The notes under the pieces: model-generated
What the model saw: the letters and a program-made list of their open reading frames with translations, nothing else
What the model was told of the DNA's origin: nothing
Database searches by the model: none
Program-made: the position numbers and the translations under genes
Shown: piece after piece, positions 26,469-33,759 of the stretch
Layout: the number at the start of each line of letters is the position of its first letter
Numbering within the stretch: the first letter of the stretch is position 1
Origin: CAYJDG01 sp964368875
GTDB lineage: Bacteria; Pseudomonadota; Alphaproteobacteria; Micavibrionales; Micavibrionaceae
Direction: 5' to 3'
Assembly: GCA_964368875.1 (NCBI GenBank)
Contig: CAYJDG010000003.1
Coordinates: 19,783-83,782 of the forward strand
Length of the DNA: 64,000 nucleotides

Positions 26469-26543
26469 GGCGGTGTAGCTCAGTGGTAGAGCAGAGGAAT
26501 CATAATCCTTTGGTCGGGGGTTCAAATCCCTCCACCGCCACCA
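26469..26543 (+). tRNA. tRNA with CAU anticodon (tRNA-Met, elongator likely)
   Basis: A 75-base cloverleaf with encoded CCA. The acceptor stem GGCGGTG/CACCGCC pairs fully; D stem GCTC/GAGC; anticodon stem GAGGA/TCCTT with loop ATCATAA, so the anticodon is CAU; T stem GGGGG/CCCTC with TTCAAAT loop. The first acceptor pair is G-C, so it is not the initiator. CAU could also belong to tRNA-Ile2 (lysidine-modified); identity elements are not conclusive by eye. The AT-rich cassette starts soon after it. Confidence 0.93.
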
Positions 26544-26723
26544 ATCCTCCCACTCAGCATCAATATATTTGTTTCCTCTCGCGTTTACACGATAGCTCTG
26601 CGCTCGTGTCCAGAGGTGATCTTGATAAATTTAAAAATAAGCTATGATCAATTCCCTGATACTGCTTCAGAAAAAAACCCGGCCATCTCATAAAGATGCG
26701 CCCTTGGCTTTAAAAGATAAGAA

Positions 26724-26960
26724 ATGGATAAAATATATTCAGAGGAGTTTATTAGTACGATTATCCGTCTGGCATGGGCTGATGATGTCTCGTTCGATAA
26801 AATAAAAAAAGATCATGGCATCCCCGAAGCTGACGTCATAAAAATCATGCGAAAAAATTTAAAGCGTGGCAGTTATATTCTCTGGCGCAAGCGCGTTATC
26901 GGTCGCAGCACAAAACACGAGAAGCGTAGAAGAGTTTTAGAAGAAGAGTTAAACGGATAA
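26724..26960 (+). CDS. TIGR03643 family protein
   Basis: A 78-residue basic protein with the family core IIRLAWADDVSFDKIKKDHGI and DVIKIMRKNLKRGSYILWRKRV, ending in a basic tail with TKHEKRRR. The first part looks like a helix-turn-helix. The family is of unknown function; from memory, its members often lie near cryptochrome/photolyase genes. It opens an AT-rich four-gene run with six bases to the next gene. Base composition differs sharply from the flanks, suggesting transfer. Confidence 0.8.
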   Translation: MDKIYSEEFISTIIRLAWADDVSFDKIKKDHGIPEADVIKIMRKNLKRGSYILWRKRVIGRSTKHEKRRRVLEEELNG

Positions 26961-26966
26961 AATGGA

Positions 26967-27395
26967 ATGACACCAAAGTCTATTGTCCTAGCCAAGATAC
27001 TGACATATAGCGGCGTTCTTCCTTTTGCAGCTGCCATATTTTTGATGTTTTTTCCTTTGATGAACCTGAACCCATTAATGATTGCCCAAACCTATGGTTC
27101 AATTATCGTTTCCTTTCTTTGCGGCATTCATTGGGCTGTCTCTATATTTCATGAAGAGAAATCCCCTTATAATTTATTGATAGCCAGCAATCTGTTTGCG
27201 CTTCTAGCCTGGGCCTCTTTACTGACATCCCCTCAGCTGGGCCTCGCCATCCAGTCTCTTTGTTTTATTTCTCTGCTCTTGATTGATTTAAAATTAAAAA
27301 ATGTGGGCATAGTTCCGCTTTGGTTTTATGAGCTGAGGCGCAACGCCACGATAATTGTGGTTTTATCCTTACTTACAGTGGCACTTTTTTCATGA
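26967..27395 (+). CDS. DUF3429 membrane protein
   Basis: A 142-residue inner-membrane protein with about five helices (10-30, 38-58, 67-84, 88-106, 120-140) and the short SFLCGIHWAVS motif typical of DUF3429. Function unknown. It overlaps the next gene by four bases (ATGA), so the two are translated together. AT-rich like its neighbours. Confidence 0.8.
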   Translation: MTPKSIVLAKILTYSGVLPFAAAIFLMFFPLMNLNPLMIAQTYGSIIVSFLCGIHWAVSIFHEEKSPYNLLIASNLFALLAWASLLTSPQLGLAIQSLCFISLLLIDLKLKNVGIVPLWFYELRRNATIIVVLSLLTVALFS

Positions 27396-28369
27396 AAAAT
27401 AATGTTGCGATCATCGGCGCCGGATTTTCTGGTATCACCTTAGCTAAAATATTAGAGAAGCACTGCGAGGTAACTGTTTTTGAGAAATCTCGCGGCGTAG
27501 GCGGCCGTATGGCCACGCGCTATGCTGATCCATTCCAATTTGATCATGGAGCCCAGTATTTTACCGCTGCATCGGAGAATTTTAGAGAGTTCCTCATTCC
27601 ATTTATCGAGAAAGGCGTGATCAGCCCATGGGCAAGAAAACATATCAGCATTCCTAGTTTTGTAGAAAAATCTTATAAGCAGCCTTGTTATGTTGCCGCG
27701 CCAAAAATGACGCAGCTCGCGCGCGATATTTCAGGTGCATTGAATGTTAAAACTCAAACTGAAATAACAAATATCATTAAAAACGGCTCTGGATGGTCAT
27801 TAGAAAGCGCCGGAATAATTTTAGACGAGGTATATGATTGGGTCATTATGACCGCCCCTGCCCCGCAATGCGCCAAACTTATGCCGCCCGTATTTTCACA
27901 TCATCAAAAATTACTCGTGATAAAAATGACCGGCTGTTACAGCCTTATGATGGGATTTGACGAGCCGCTAGAATTAGACTGGGATAGTTGCAGTGTCGAA
28001 AACTCACCGATAGGCTGGATGGCAGTCAATTCATCTAAGCCGCTGCGCCCAGGCGGATATTCATTCATCGCTCAATCAACGAATGAATGGGCGGAAACGC
28101 ATATGAACGACGACATACCCTCAGCCCAACTTTTTTTATTGAATGAAGTGAGATCACTTCTCCCGCATGTAGATATCAATCCAACTCACGTAGATACGCA
28201 TCGCTGGCGCTATGCGGCCACAGCTCAGTCCGCAGGGCAGAGCTATCTCATGGATGAAGAAGCACGCCTTGCGGTGTGCGGAGACTGGTGCCTTGAGGGA
28301 AAAGTTGAATCTGCCTTTATCAGCGGATATGACTTAGGCCATAAAATATTGGGTCTTTTGGAGGGTTAA
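27392..28369 (+). CDS. FAD-dependent oxidoreductase, renalase/amine-oxidase-like
   Basis: A 325-residue flavoprotein. The dinucleotide fold starts at once with IIGAGFSG, then FEKSRGVGGRMATR and FDHGAQYFTA, the hallmark of the small renalase-like NAD(P)/FAD group, and ends with CGDWCLEGKVESAFISG, the second FAD motif. Bacterial renalases oxidise stray dihydronicotinamide isomers; other members have no known substrate. In many proteobacteria such genes neighbour photolyase and DUF3429 genes, matching the order here. Confidence 0.85.
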   Translation: MKNNVAIIGAGFSGITLAKILEKHCEVTVFEKSRGVGGRMATRYADPFQFDHGAQYFTAASENFREFLIPFIEKGVISPWARKHISIPSFVEKSYKQPCYVAAPKMTQLARDISGALNVKTQTEITNIIKNGSGWSLESAGIILDEVYDWVIMTAPAPQCAKLMPPVFSHHQKLLVIKMTGCYSLMMGFDEPLELDWDSCSVENSPIGWMAVNSSKPLRPGGYSFIAQSTNEWAETHMNDDIPSAQLFLLNEVRSLLPHVDINPTHVDTHRWRYAATAQSAGQSYLMDEEARLAVCGDWCLEGKVESAFISGYDLGHKILGLLEG

Positions 28370-28412
28370 ATCTCCGCTTGCCTTGGACATATTTCGGATT
28401 AGATCATCAGTC

Positions 28413-29054
28413 ATGAAAAAAACTTTATTTCTTTTATTATTTTCTCTCTTCATTGGAGGCTGTTCGATCGTGACGAAAACACCGGAGCCCAGCTGGAGTA
28501 GCGTTAGGAAAGAAGGCAACATAGAAATCCGGTCCTATGACCCCATGATTGTTGCCGAGGCCACAACCACAGGCGAAAGAGGAAAAGCCATAAATGACGG
28601 CTTCCGCATTTTAGCAGGATATATTTTTGGCGGAAATGCTGGTCAAAAATCGATAGAAATGACGGCCCCGGTTACTCAGCAATTAGAATCCCGCGCTGGT
28701 GAAAAGATCGAAATGACGGCACCTGTCATACAGGCGGCAGGGGAAAAACAGAACGAATGGAAAGTCCGTTTTGTGATGCCCGCTGAATATTCCCTTGCCT
28801 CACTCCCCAAACCCAATGACGCGAGGATAAAATTTATAGAAATTCCGGCCTACAGGGCCGCAGTGATCCGCTTTTCAGGTTTCAATACAGATGCAAATCT
28901 TGCTGCCCATAAAGCTAAATTAATGGAATGGATAAAACAGAATAAGCTCAACACAGATGGCGAAGCAGTATATGCATTTTATAATCCGCCTTGGACACCT
29001 CCCTTCATGAAGCGAAATGAAGTCATGGTAAAAATTTCTGATGAAGAACGCTAA
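28413..29054 (+). CDS. SOUL-family heme-binding lipoprotein
   Basis: A 213-residue lipoprotein: signal peptide with lipobox IGGC (Cys at 17), then a SOUL domain. Family marks are the EIRSYDPMIVAEA opening, the repeated IEMTAPV strands and a closing YNPPWTPPFMKRNEV. SOUL proteins bind heme or porphyrins. It starts 43 bases after the FAD gene and ends the AT-rich cassette. An upstream in-frame ATG at 28383 is less likely because it would bury the signal peptide. Confidence 0.85.
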   Translation: MKKTLFLLLFSLFIGGCSIVTKTPEPSWSSVRKEGNIEIRSYDPMIVAEATTTGERGKAINDGFRILAGYIFGGNAGQKSIEMTAPVTQQLESRAGEKIEMTAPVIQAAGEKQNEWKVRFVMPAEYSLASLPKPNDARIKFIEIPAYRAAVIRFSGFNTDANLAAHKAKLMEWIKQNKLNTDGEAVYAFYNPPWTPPFMKRNEVMVKISDEER

Positions 29055-29116
29055 CTTCCTAGCTCGGTCATCACGATGATAAAATCCTAAGTTAAATCTT
29101 AGCTTGTCCAGCCTGC

Positions 29117-30013
29117 ATGTTCCGGGGGAGTCTAACCATAAAAAATTTTGATACCTTCGTCGCTATAGATTGGTCCGGGGCCAAAGCTCCGGTCAGGACG
29201 CGCTCCATCGCCCTTGCGGTTTGCAGAAAAGGACAGGCCGCGCCACTCTGTGAAACCGCGCCCCTGAGCCGAACGGATATTGCAGAGTGGCTGGAGGCGC
29301 AAGCTGCGTCGCAGGTGCGCACCCTCGTCGGGATCGATTGTAATTTTGGATATGCGCACGAGATAGGACGCCAACAGTTCGGACCGGACTATACCTATCT
29401 CGACCTATGGCGGCAGGTTGAGGAGTCCTCGCAAAAATCACCCAACTACTTTGCGCAAGGATTTTGGCAGCATCCTGACTTCATGGACTTCTTCTGGATC
29501 TCCGGAAAACGCCCGGCCCATTTCCCAGCAGAGATCCCACAGCGCATAACCGAGAAAACCTGCGCACGTAAGGGCTATGGCCATCCGGAAAGCCCTTTCA
29601 AGCTGATCGGGGCGAAACAAGTGGGCAAAGGTGGATTGGCCGGGATGCGCTTGGCACTCGATCTTAAGCGTAAACTCGGCAGGGAAGTATGTATCTGGCC
29701 GTTCGAAGACCATGCGGATGATGCAAGTTTAGTGATCGCAGAAATTTACCCCAGATTATTTCTGAAAACTGCCGGGATGGGCAGTGTCAAAATCAGAGAG
29801 CAAGAAAATCTGAATAAAGCCCTGTTATTTTTTAAATCCGAGCTTGTCTCGGCTGATTTTGCTTTAAATGATCATATCGCCGATGCCGTGGTTGCAAGCG
29901 CAGGATTGCGGGCGTTTGCAGGCTCGGGCGCATATTTGCCTGAGGGCCTGATCGCTCCCCAGGAGATGACAGCGCAGTTTGCCCGGACAGAGGGTTGGAT
30001 TTTTGGAGTATAG
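29117..30013 (+). CDS. RNase H-fold protein, DUF429-like
   Basis: A 298-residue protein with the acidic residues of an RNase H-like fold: VAIDWSGAK at the start, GIDCNFGY near 75, AEIYPRLF near 210 and HIADAVVASAG near 255. DUF429-type proteins are predicted nucleases of unknown role. The start is uncertain: ATG at 29117 has no ribosome site, while GGGGGAG at 29124-29130 lies seven bases before an in-frame ATA. GC content returns to the window's norm here, so it is probably not part of the AT-rich insert. Confidence 0.7.
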   Translation: MFRGSLTIKNFDTFVAIDWSGAKAPVRTRSIALAVCRKGQAAPLCETAPLSRTDIAEWLEAQAASQVRTLVGIDCNFGYAHEIGRQQFGPDYTYLDLWRQVEESSQKSPNYFAQGFWQHPDFMDFFWISGKRPAHFPAEIPQRITEKTCARKGYGHPESPFKLIGAKQVGKGGLAGMRLALDLKRKLGREVCIWPFEDHADDASLVIAEIYPRLFLKTAGMGSVKIREQENLNKALLFFKSELVSADFALNDHIADAVVASAGLRAFAGSGAYLPEGLIAPQEMTAQFARTEGWIFGV

Positions 30014-30021
30014 GAGAACTC

Positions 30022-30732
30022 ATGGCTAACTATCTTGTTATCGCCGCATCAAGCGGGATCGGTCAGGCTCTCGTGGCTGTCTTAACGGCGCAGGGCCACA
30101 GTGTTTTTCAGACGAGCCGGGAACCCGGCAAAATAGAGCAAGATGCGCTTCTGGATGCGACCGACTTCGATGCCGTCGATGCCGTCTTTTCTGCCGCTCA
30201 AGAAAAGCTGGGACCCCTTGATGGTGTTGTCAACTGCTCCGGCTCACTCCTGCTCAAGCCTGCCCACATGACTAGCAAAGACCAGTACCAGAGTGTGATC
30301 GATGCGTCTTTAACCACGTCATTTGCTGTTGCACGTGCAGCAGGCAAACACATGACCGCGGGTGGGTCGGTTGTATTCATCTCATCGGCGGCAGCACTTG
30401 AAGGGCTAGCCAACCATGATGCAATTGCGGCAGCCAAAGCAGGACTGATTGGCCTGACCCTGTCCTGTGCGGCAACCTATGCGGGAAATAATCTACGCTT
30501 CAATGCTGTCGCACCGGGATTGACGGAGACTCCGCTGACCAAAGCGCTGACAGGCAACGAAACCTCCCGAAAATTCTCTGAAGGCATGCACGCGCTTGGT
30601 CGGCTAGGTAAGCCGGACGATATTGCCCGGGCGATTGTTTTCCTGCTCGATCCGGCGAATTCGTGGATCACCGGTCAAACCCTTGCGGTTGATGGCGGTC
30701 TCTCCTGTGTCCGGCCTAAGGCGCGGGCGTAA
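30022..30732 (+). CDS. Short-chain dehydrogenase/reductase
   Basis: A 236-residue NAD(P)-dependent oxidoreductase. The nucleotide motif is degenerate, AASSGIGQAL, without the usual TGxxxGxG threonine; NCSG follows. The catalytic serine pair is in FISSAAAL. The expected YxxxK is replaced: HDAIAAAKAG keeps the lysine but has Ile/Asp where Tyr normally sits, as in some members of the light-response SDR group. TAGGAG precedes the ATG. It ends in a 17-base overlap with the convergent MFS gene. Confidence 0.85.
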   Translation: MANYLVIAASSGIGQALVAVLTAQGHSVFQTSREPGKIEQDALLDATDFDAVDAVFSAAQEKLGPLDGVVNCSGSLLLKPAHMTSKDQYQSVIDASLTTSFAVARAAGKHMTAGGSVVFISSAAALEGLANHDAIAAAKAGLIGLTLSCAATYAGNNLRFNAVAPGLTETPLTKALTGNETSRKFSEGMHALGRLGKPDDIARAIVFLLDPANSWITGQTLAVDGGLSCVRPKARA

Positions 30733-31987
30733 CTCTTGGCACGGAGCGCCATAGGATTAGGGCTGCGATTGCCTTCAGGCAGCATGGCACAAAAGCATAG
30801 AGGATGCTGAGAGTGAGCAAAGCAGACGGGGAATTGCCCGTGCTATGCGGCACAAATCCAGCCAAGCCAAGAACGAGGAACGATACGCCAGTTCCAATCG
30901 CCAGAACCGCCTTGGTCAGAAAAATCATCCATGAGAACAAGGCGGAGGTTTCAGACTCGGTTTTTTGCTCATCGATCAGACGCGATAACAAAGCGGGTGG
31001 GAGAGCCAGTTCCGCACTGAGCGCAATCCCTGAAAGTACGCACACAGCGCCATAGGCCCAGATATCACCTGTCACTAGAAAAAGGGCGCCGCTGAATGTA
31101 ACAATTGAGAGAACCATTCCGGCTATCCAGCTTTTCTCAAGACCAAGTCTGGTCGCGCAGATTTTCCACAGCGGCATCCCAATTATTCCGGCAGAGAAAT
31201 AAAGCAGCAGAAAAATGCCTGTTAGATGTTCGGCCCCGAGCCGTTCCCGAATAAAGAACAGAACCAAAACCGCCGGAATGGATGAGGCCAGCATGGAGAA
31301 TCCATAGACAGCGAAAAACGGACGGAATTGCGGATTTAAAAAGCTTTTGAAATTCCATGTTGGGGGCAGAGTGCGGGGCGTCGCCGTCACAAACGCCTGT
31401 GTACGCCCCCATCTTAAAAACACACCGCCCGCAAGGGCGAGAAGCACCAGAAACACGATCGCATAGATACTATAGACCTCTGTCGTCGCAAACCCTTGCT
31501 GCTGAAGCACTGATGGCAGGATAGTCGCGGTCATTAACCCCACAAGACCCATCGCTTCGCGGGTTGTCGTGATCGTCGCCTTGGTTGCGGTATCACTACT
31601 CCATAAGCTGCCGATGGCATTCAGATTGATGCTGAGGATACTGAAGGCCAGTGTTGCGATGATCATGCTGAGCGTAAACCAGAGAGCGGGCGCACTCTGC
31701 ACCGGATGATAAAGCATGAGAAATCCTGCACCAAGTAGCAGCATGGCGACGAATAAAAGAGAGAGCCGTTTGCTTGCATAACGGTCGGAGAGCGTACCGA
31801 TCAGGGGATCTTGAAGCGCGTCGAACGCGCGGACGCATAACAGAATAATGCCCATCACACTGAGCGAAACGCCGAACGCACCCGTGTAAAAATCAGGCGC
31901 GTAGATAAACAGAGGAAGCCCTGAAAAGGCCAGCGGCAGAGCGAGAATGGCATACTGGGCGAGCGCCCATGGGCGCGGCGACTGCAT
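30716..31987 (-). CDS. MFS transporter, GPH (MelB-like) group
   Basis: A 423-residue carrier with about 12 helices. DALQDPLIGTLSDRY near 58-72 is the MelB/GPH-type loop 2-3 motif. Substrate unknown. The ATG at 31987 forms TGATG with the stop of the upstream chalcone-isomerase-like gene; a GTG one codon earlier is also possible. From memory, GPH-type carriers occur with chalcone-isomerase-like, SDR and Cfa/DUF1365 genes in light-stress clusters of marine bacteria. Confidence 0.85.
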   Translation of the reverse strand: MQSPRPWALAQYAILALPLAFSGLPLFIYAPDFYTGAFGVSLSVMGIILLCVRAFDALQDPLIGTLSDRYASKRLSLLFVAMLLLGAGFLMLYHPVQSAPALWFTLSMIIATLAFSILSINLNAIGSLWSSDTATKATITTTREAMGLVGLMTATILPSVLQQQGFATTEVYSIYAIVFLVLLALAGGVFLRWGRTQAFVTATPRTLPPTWNFKSFLNPQFRPFFAVYGFSMLASSIPAVLVLFFIRERLGAEHLTGIFLLLYFSAGIIGMPLWKICATRLGLEKSWIAGMVLSIVTFSGALFLVTGDIWAYGAVCVLSGIALSAELALPPALLSRLIDEQKTESETSALFSWMIFLTKAVLAIGTGVSFLVLGLAGFVPHSTGNSPSALLTLSILYAFVPCCLKAIAALILWRSVPRVTPAP

Positions 31988-32517
31988 CACGATGGGGTTT
32001 TGCCCAGCAAGGCTGCGCGCAGTTTCGGTTCTTTCGTCTTAGGGCTCAACCAGATATCAAAAAAATACCGCCCAAACTCTTTATCGCGTATGGCACCTAT
32101 GACTTTACCGTTCTCTAAAAAAATTGTTTGCTTACCGGGAATATAAACGGCTGACATCACGGTGCCTTTATGAACGTCCGGTATCATCGCCAAAAGCTGT
32201 GTATGCCACGCAGCGAGCTTGGCCGGATCTTTCATGCCAAGGCGTTTGATTTCATCGCGTGAGGAGTCGGCGATATCTTTTCCTTTGACGTTGCGCAGAT
32301 AGCTATAGACAAACGCGATAGGCTTATTCGGCGCATACACACCATTGCCCGCAAAAAGCTGCACATCGTAAATACTCCATAGCCCGAACATCAGCCTGCC
32401 TTGACCGACGATCTGCCCTTTAGTGATATAGGGCTTCAATTTCGCAGGCATCTCAGCTGCCTGCGCGATGCCGCTGACACAGGTAAGCAATAGAACACTC
32501 AAGAGAATTTTGATCAT
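31987..32517 (-). CDS. Chalcone isomerase-like exported protein
   Basis: A 176-residue protein with signal peptide (cleavage near AQAAE, about 20). The core VGQGRLMFGLWSIYDVQLFA and the fragments DIADSSRDEI and FGRYFFDIWLS match the bacterial chalcone isomerase-like family. These are not plant-type enzymes; fatty-acid or lipid binding in the periplasm is the likely role. First gene of a two-gene operon with the MFS carrier. Confidence 0.85.
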   Translation of the reverse strand: MIKILLSVLLLTCVSGIAQAAEMPAKLKPYITKGQIVGQGRLMFGLWSIYDVQLFAGNGVYAPNKPIAFVYSYLRNVKGKDIADSSRDEIKRLGMKDPAKLAAWHTQLLAMIPDVHKGTVMSAVYIPGKQTIFLENGKVIGAIRDKEFGRYFFDIWLSPKTKEPKLRAALLGKTPS

Positions 32518-32630
32518 AAGTTGATGGCCCTTACTGTCTCCTCATGGAATACGGCTTTTGAATCAAAAATCACAATGAATTTTTTGTAATACTAGCCCCT
32601 TGCTGCTGCGTGCTAGCGGTCTTGAGCGGC

Positions 32631-33050
32631 CTATTTCTGGCAGGTTTTGCCAAACCCCATTTTCATCACAACCGTCTCTACCTCCGGCATTTTCCCATCC
32701 GCGCTGTTATGAGTCTCAAATGTCTCATACCCAGCTTTCTCAGCGCACCAGTTCCAGAAGTATACCTCTGCGCCATGAATCATCAGAGTCTCGGTGCGCC
32801 ATTCTTGGTGGCTGGAGAATTGTACGCGGCCATTGGCATCGCTCAGCTTTGTCTCGCGGGATTTTTCAAAACCGTAGGGATAGGCGTTGGCGATGAGAGT
32901 TACCTGCACCCCGCTGAGCGGTTGACCGCGTTCATCCTGAACGGTGAGGGTGGCTGCGGGCTGGAGAGTCTTATAAACCGGATAGGGCACGCACCCGGCC
33001 AAAAGGGTCAGAGAGCAAAGAAGAGATAACAAAACAAGGGCTTGGTGCAT
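32631..33050 (-). CDS. Lipoprotein with carboxypeptidase-regulatory-like domain
   Basis: A 139-residue lipoprotein: LAGC lipobox with Cys20, then a beta-sandwich of the transthyretin/carboxypeptidase regulatory type (LTVQDERGQPLSGVQVTL, then DANGRVQFSS). Four further cysteines or aromatic residues near the end (FWNWC, KTC) may form a disulfide. It lies 113 bases upstream of the chalcone-isomerase-like gene on the same strand, possibly the head of the same transcript. Function unknown. Confidence 0.7.
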   Translation of the reverse strand: MHQALVLLSLLCSLTLLAGCVPYPVYKTLQPAATLTVQDERGQPLSGVQVTLIANAYPYGFEKSRETKLSDANGRVQFSSHQEWRTETLMIHGAEVYFWNWCAEKAGYETFETHNSADGKMPEVETVVMKMGFGKTCQK

Positions 33051-33186
33051 CCCTTATCTGTGGAAAGATCCGGGTATTTGTCAACCATACACCGCAGCGC
33101 AGCACACAAACCTGTCTGCATACATCGCTAATTACTTTTAAACGCGCCGGTTGAGTGGTCTAATTTGCGTACAGGGAGACTACATA

Positions 33187-33759
33187 ATGACACATATAAA
33201 AGAGCAGTTCTCTGACCGCGATTGGTCGTTTCTGGCGCATCTGCCGTCGACCGTCGGCGTCTGGATGGCAAATCAGGATACAGGTGGCGGACAACGCGCT
33301 GCAGTTCGCGCGCGCGCGGCCCTCGAAACCGCTTTGCTTAAAGTCCGCGAAAAATATGCCGGAATTCCCCTGCTTGCTGAACTGACCTCAACTCCCACCA
33401 GCGAAACGCCGCAATGGGCGAACGTCTTGCAGGATTGTCAGACCGCGCAAAGCCTGTTGCAGTCCCACACCGATGTAACGACGCTCAACTGTTTCCGCCT
33501 GATGCTGATCGATATCGCTGAGGCCGTCGCGCGCGCGGCACCAAATGGTGAGATGAAGGTTCGTAATCTTTACAACGGGCCGAAACGCGGCTGGCTCGGC
33601 CTCTATCCTTTGATGGCCAATGCGGTGCGCTTTGGGCGCGGTCCGAATGTCACTCGAACGGAAAAAATGGCGATCAATGCATTGATCAAAGCCCTCGGCG
33701 CAGGTGCGCTGGTTCAGGACTGGGAACTTGATCCGTTCCGCGAACTCAACCAAGCCTGA
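33187..33759 (+). CDS. Hypothetical protein, 190 aa
   Basis: A soluble, mainly helical protein beginning MTHIKEQFSDRDWSFL, with VGVWMANQD near 22 and an Ala/Arg-rich middle. GGGAG precedes the chosen ATG; an ATG 12 codons earlier lacks a ribosome site. The last 46 bases overlap the convergent asparagine synthase gene. No family recognised. Confidence 0.6.
   Translation: MTHIKEQFSDRDWSFLAHLPSTVGVWMANQDTGGGQRAAVRARAALETALLKVREKYAGIPLLAELTSTPTSETPQWANVLQDCQTAQSLLQSHTDVTTLNCFRLMLIDIAEAVARAAPNGEMKVRNLYNGPKRGWLGLYPLMANAVRFGRGPNVTRTEKMAINALIKALGAGALVQDWELDPFRELNQA

Noticed and set aside
26586..26670. Possible RpoE (TGATCC/TAAGA) promoter before the AT-rich cassette
   Set aside because: TGATCT is present, but the next TAAGC lies only about 15 bases on, short of the usual 17-18 spacing, and the hexamer deviates at the last base.
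26469..29110. Integrated element flanked by a copy of the tRNA 3' end
   Set aside because: I looked for a repeat of the tRNA 3' end near 29-33 kb and found none, nor an integrase gene.
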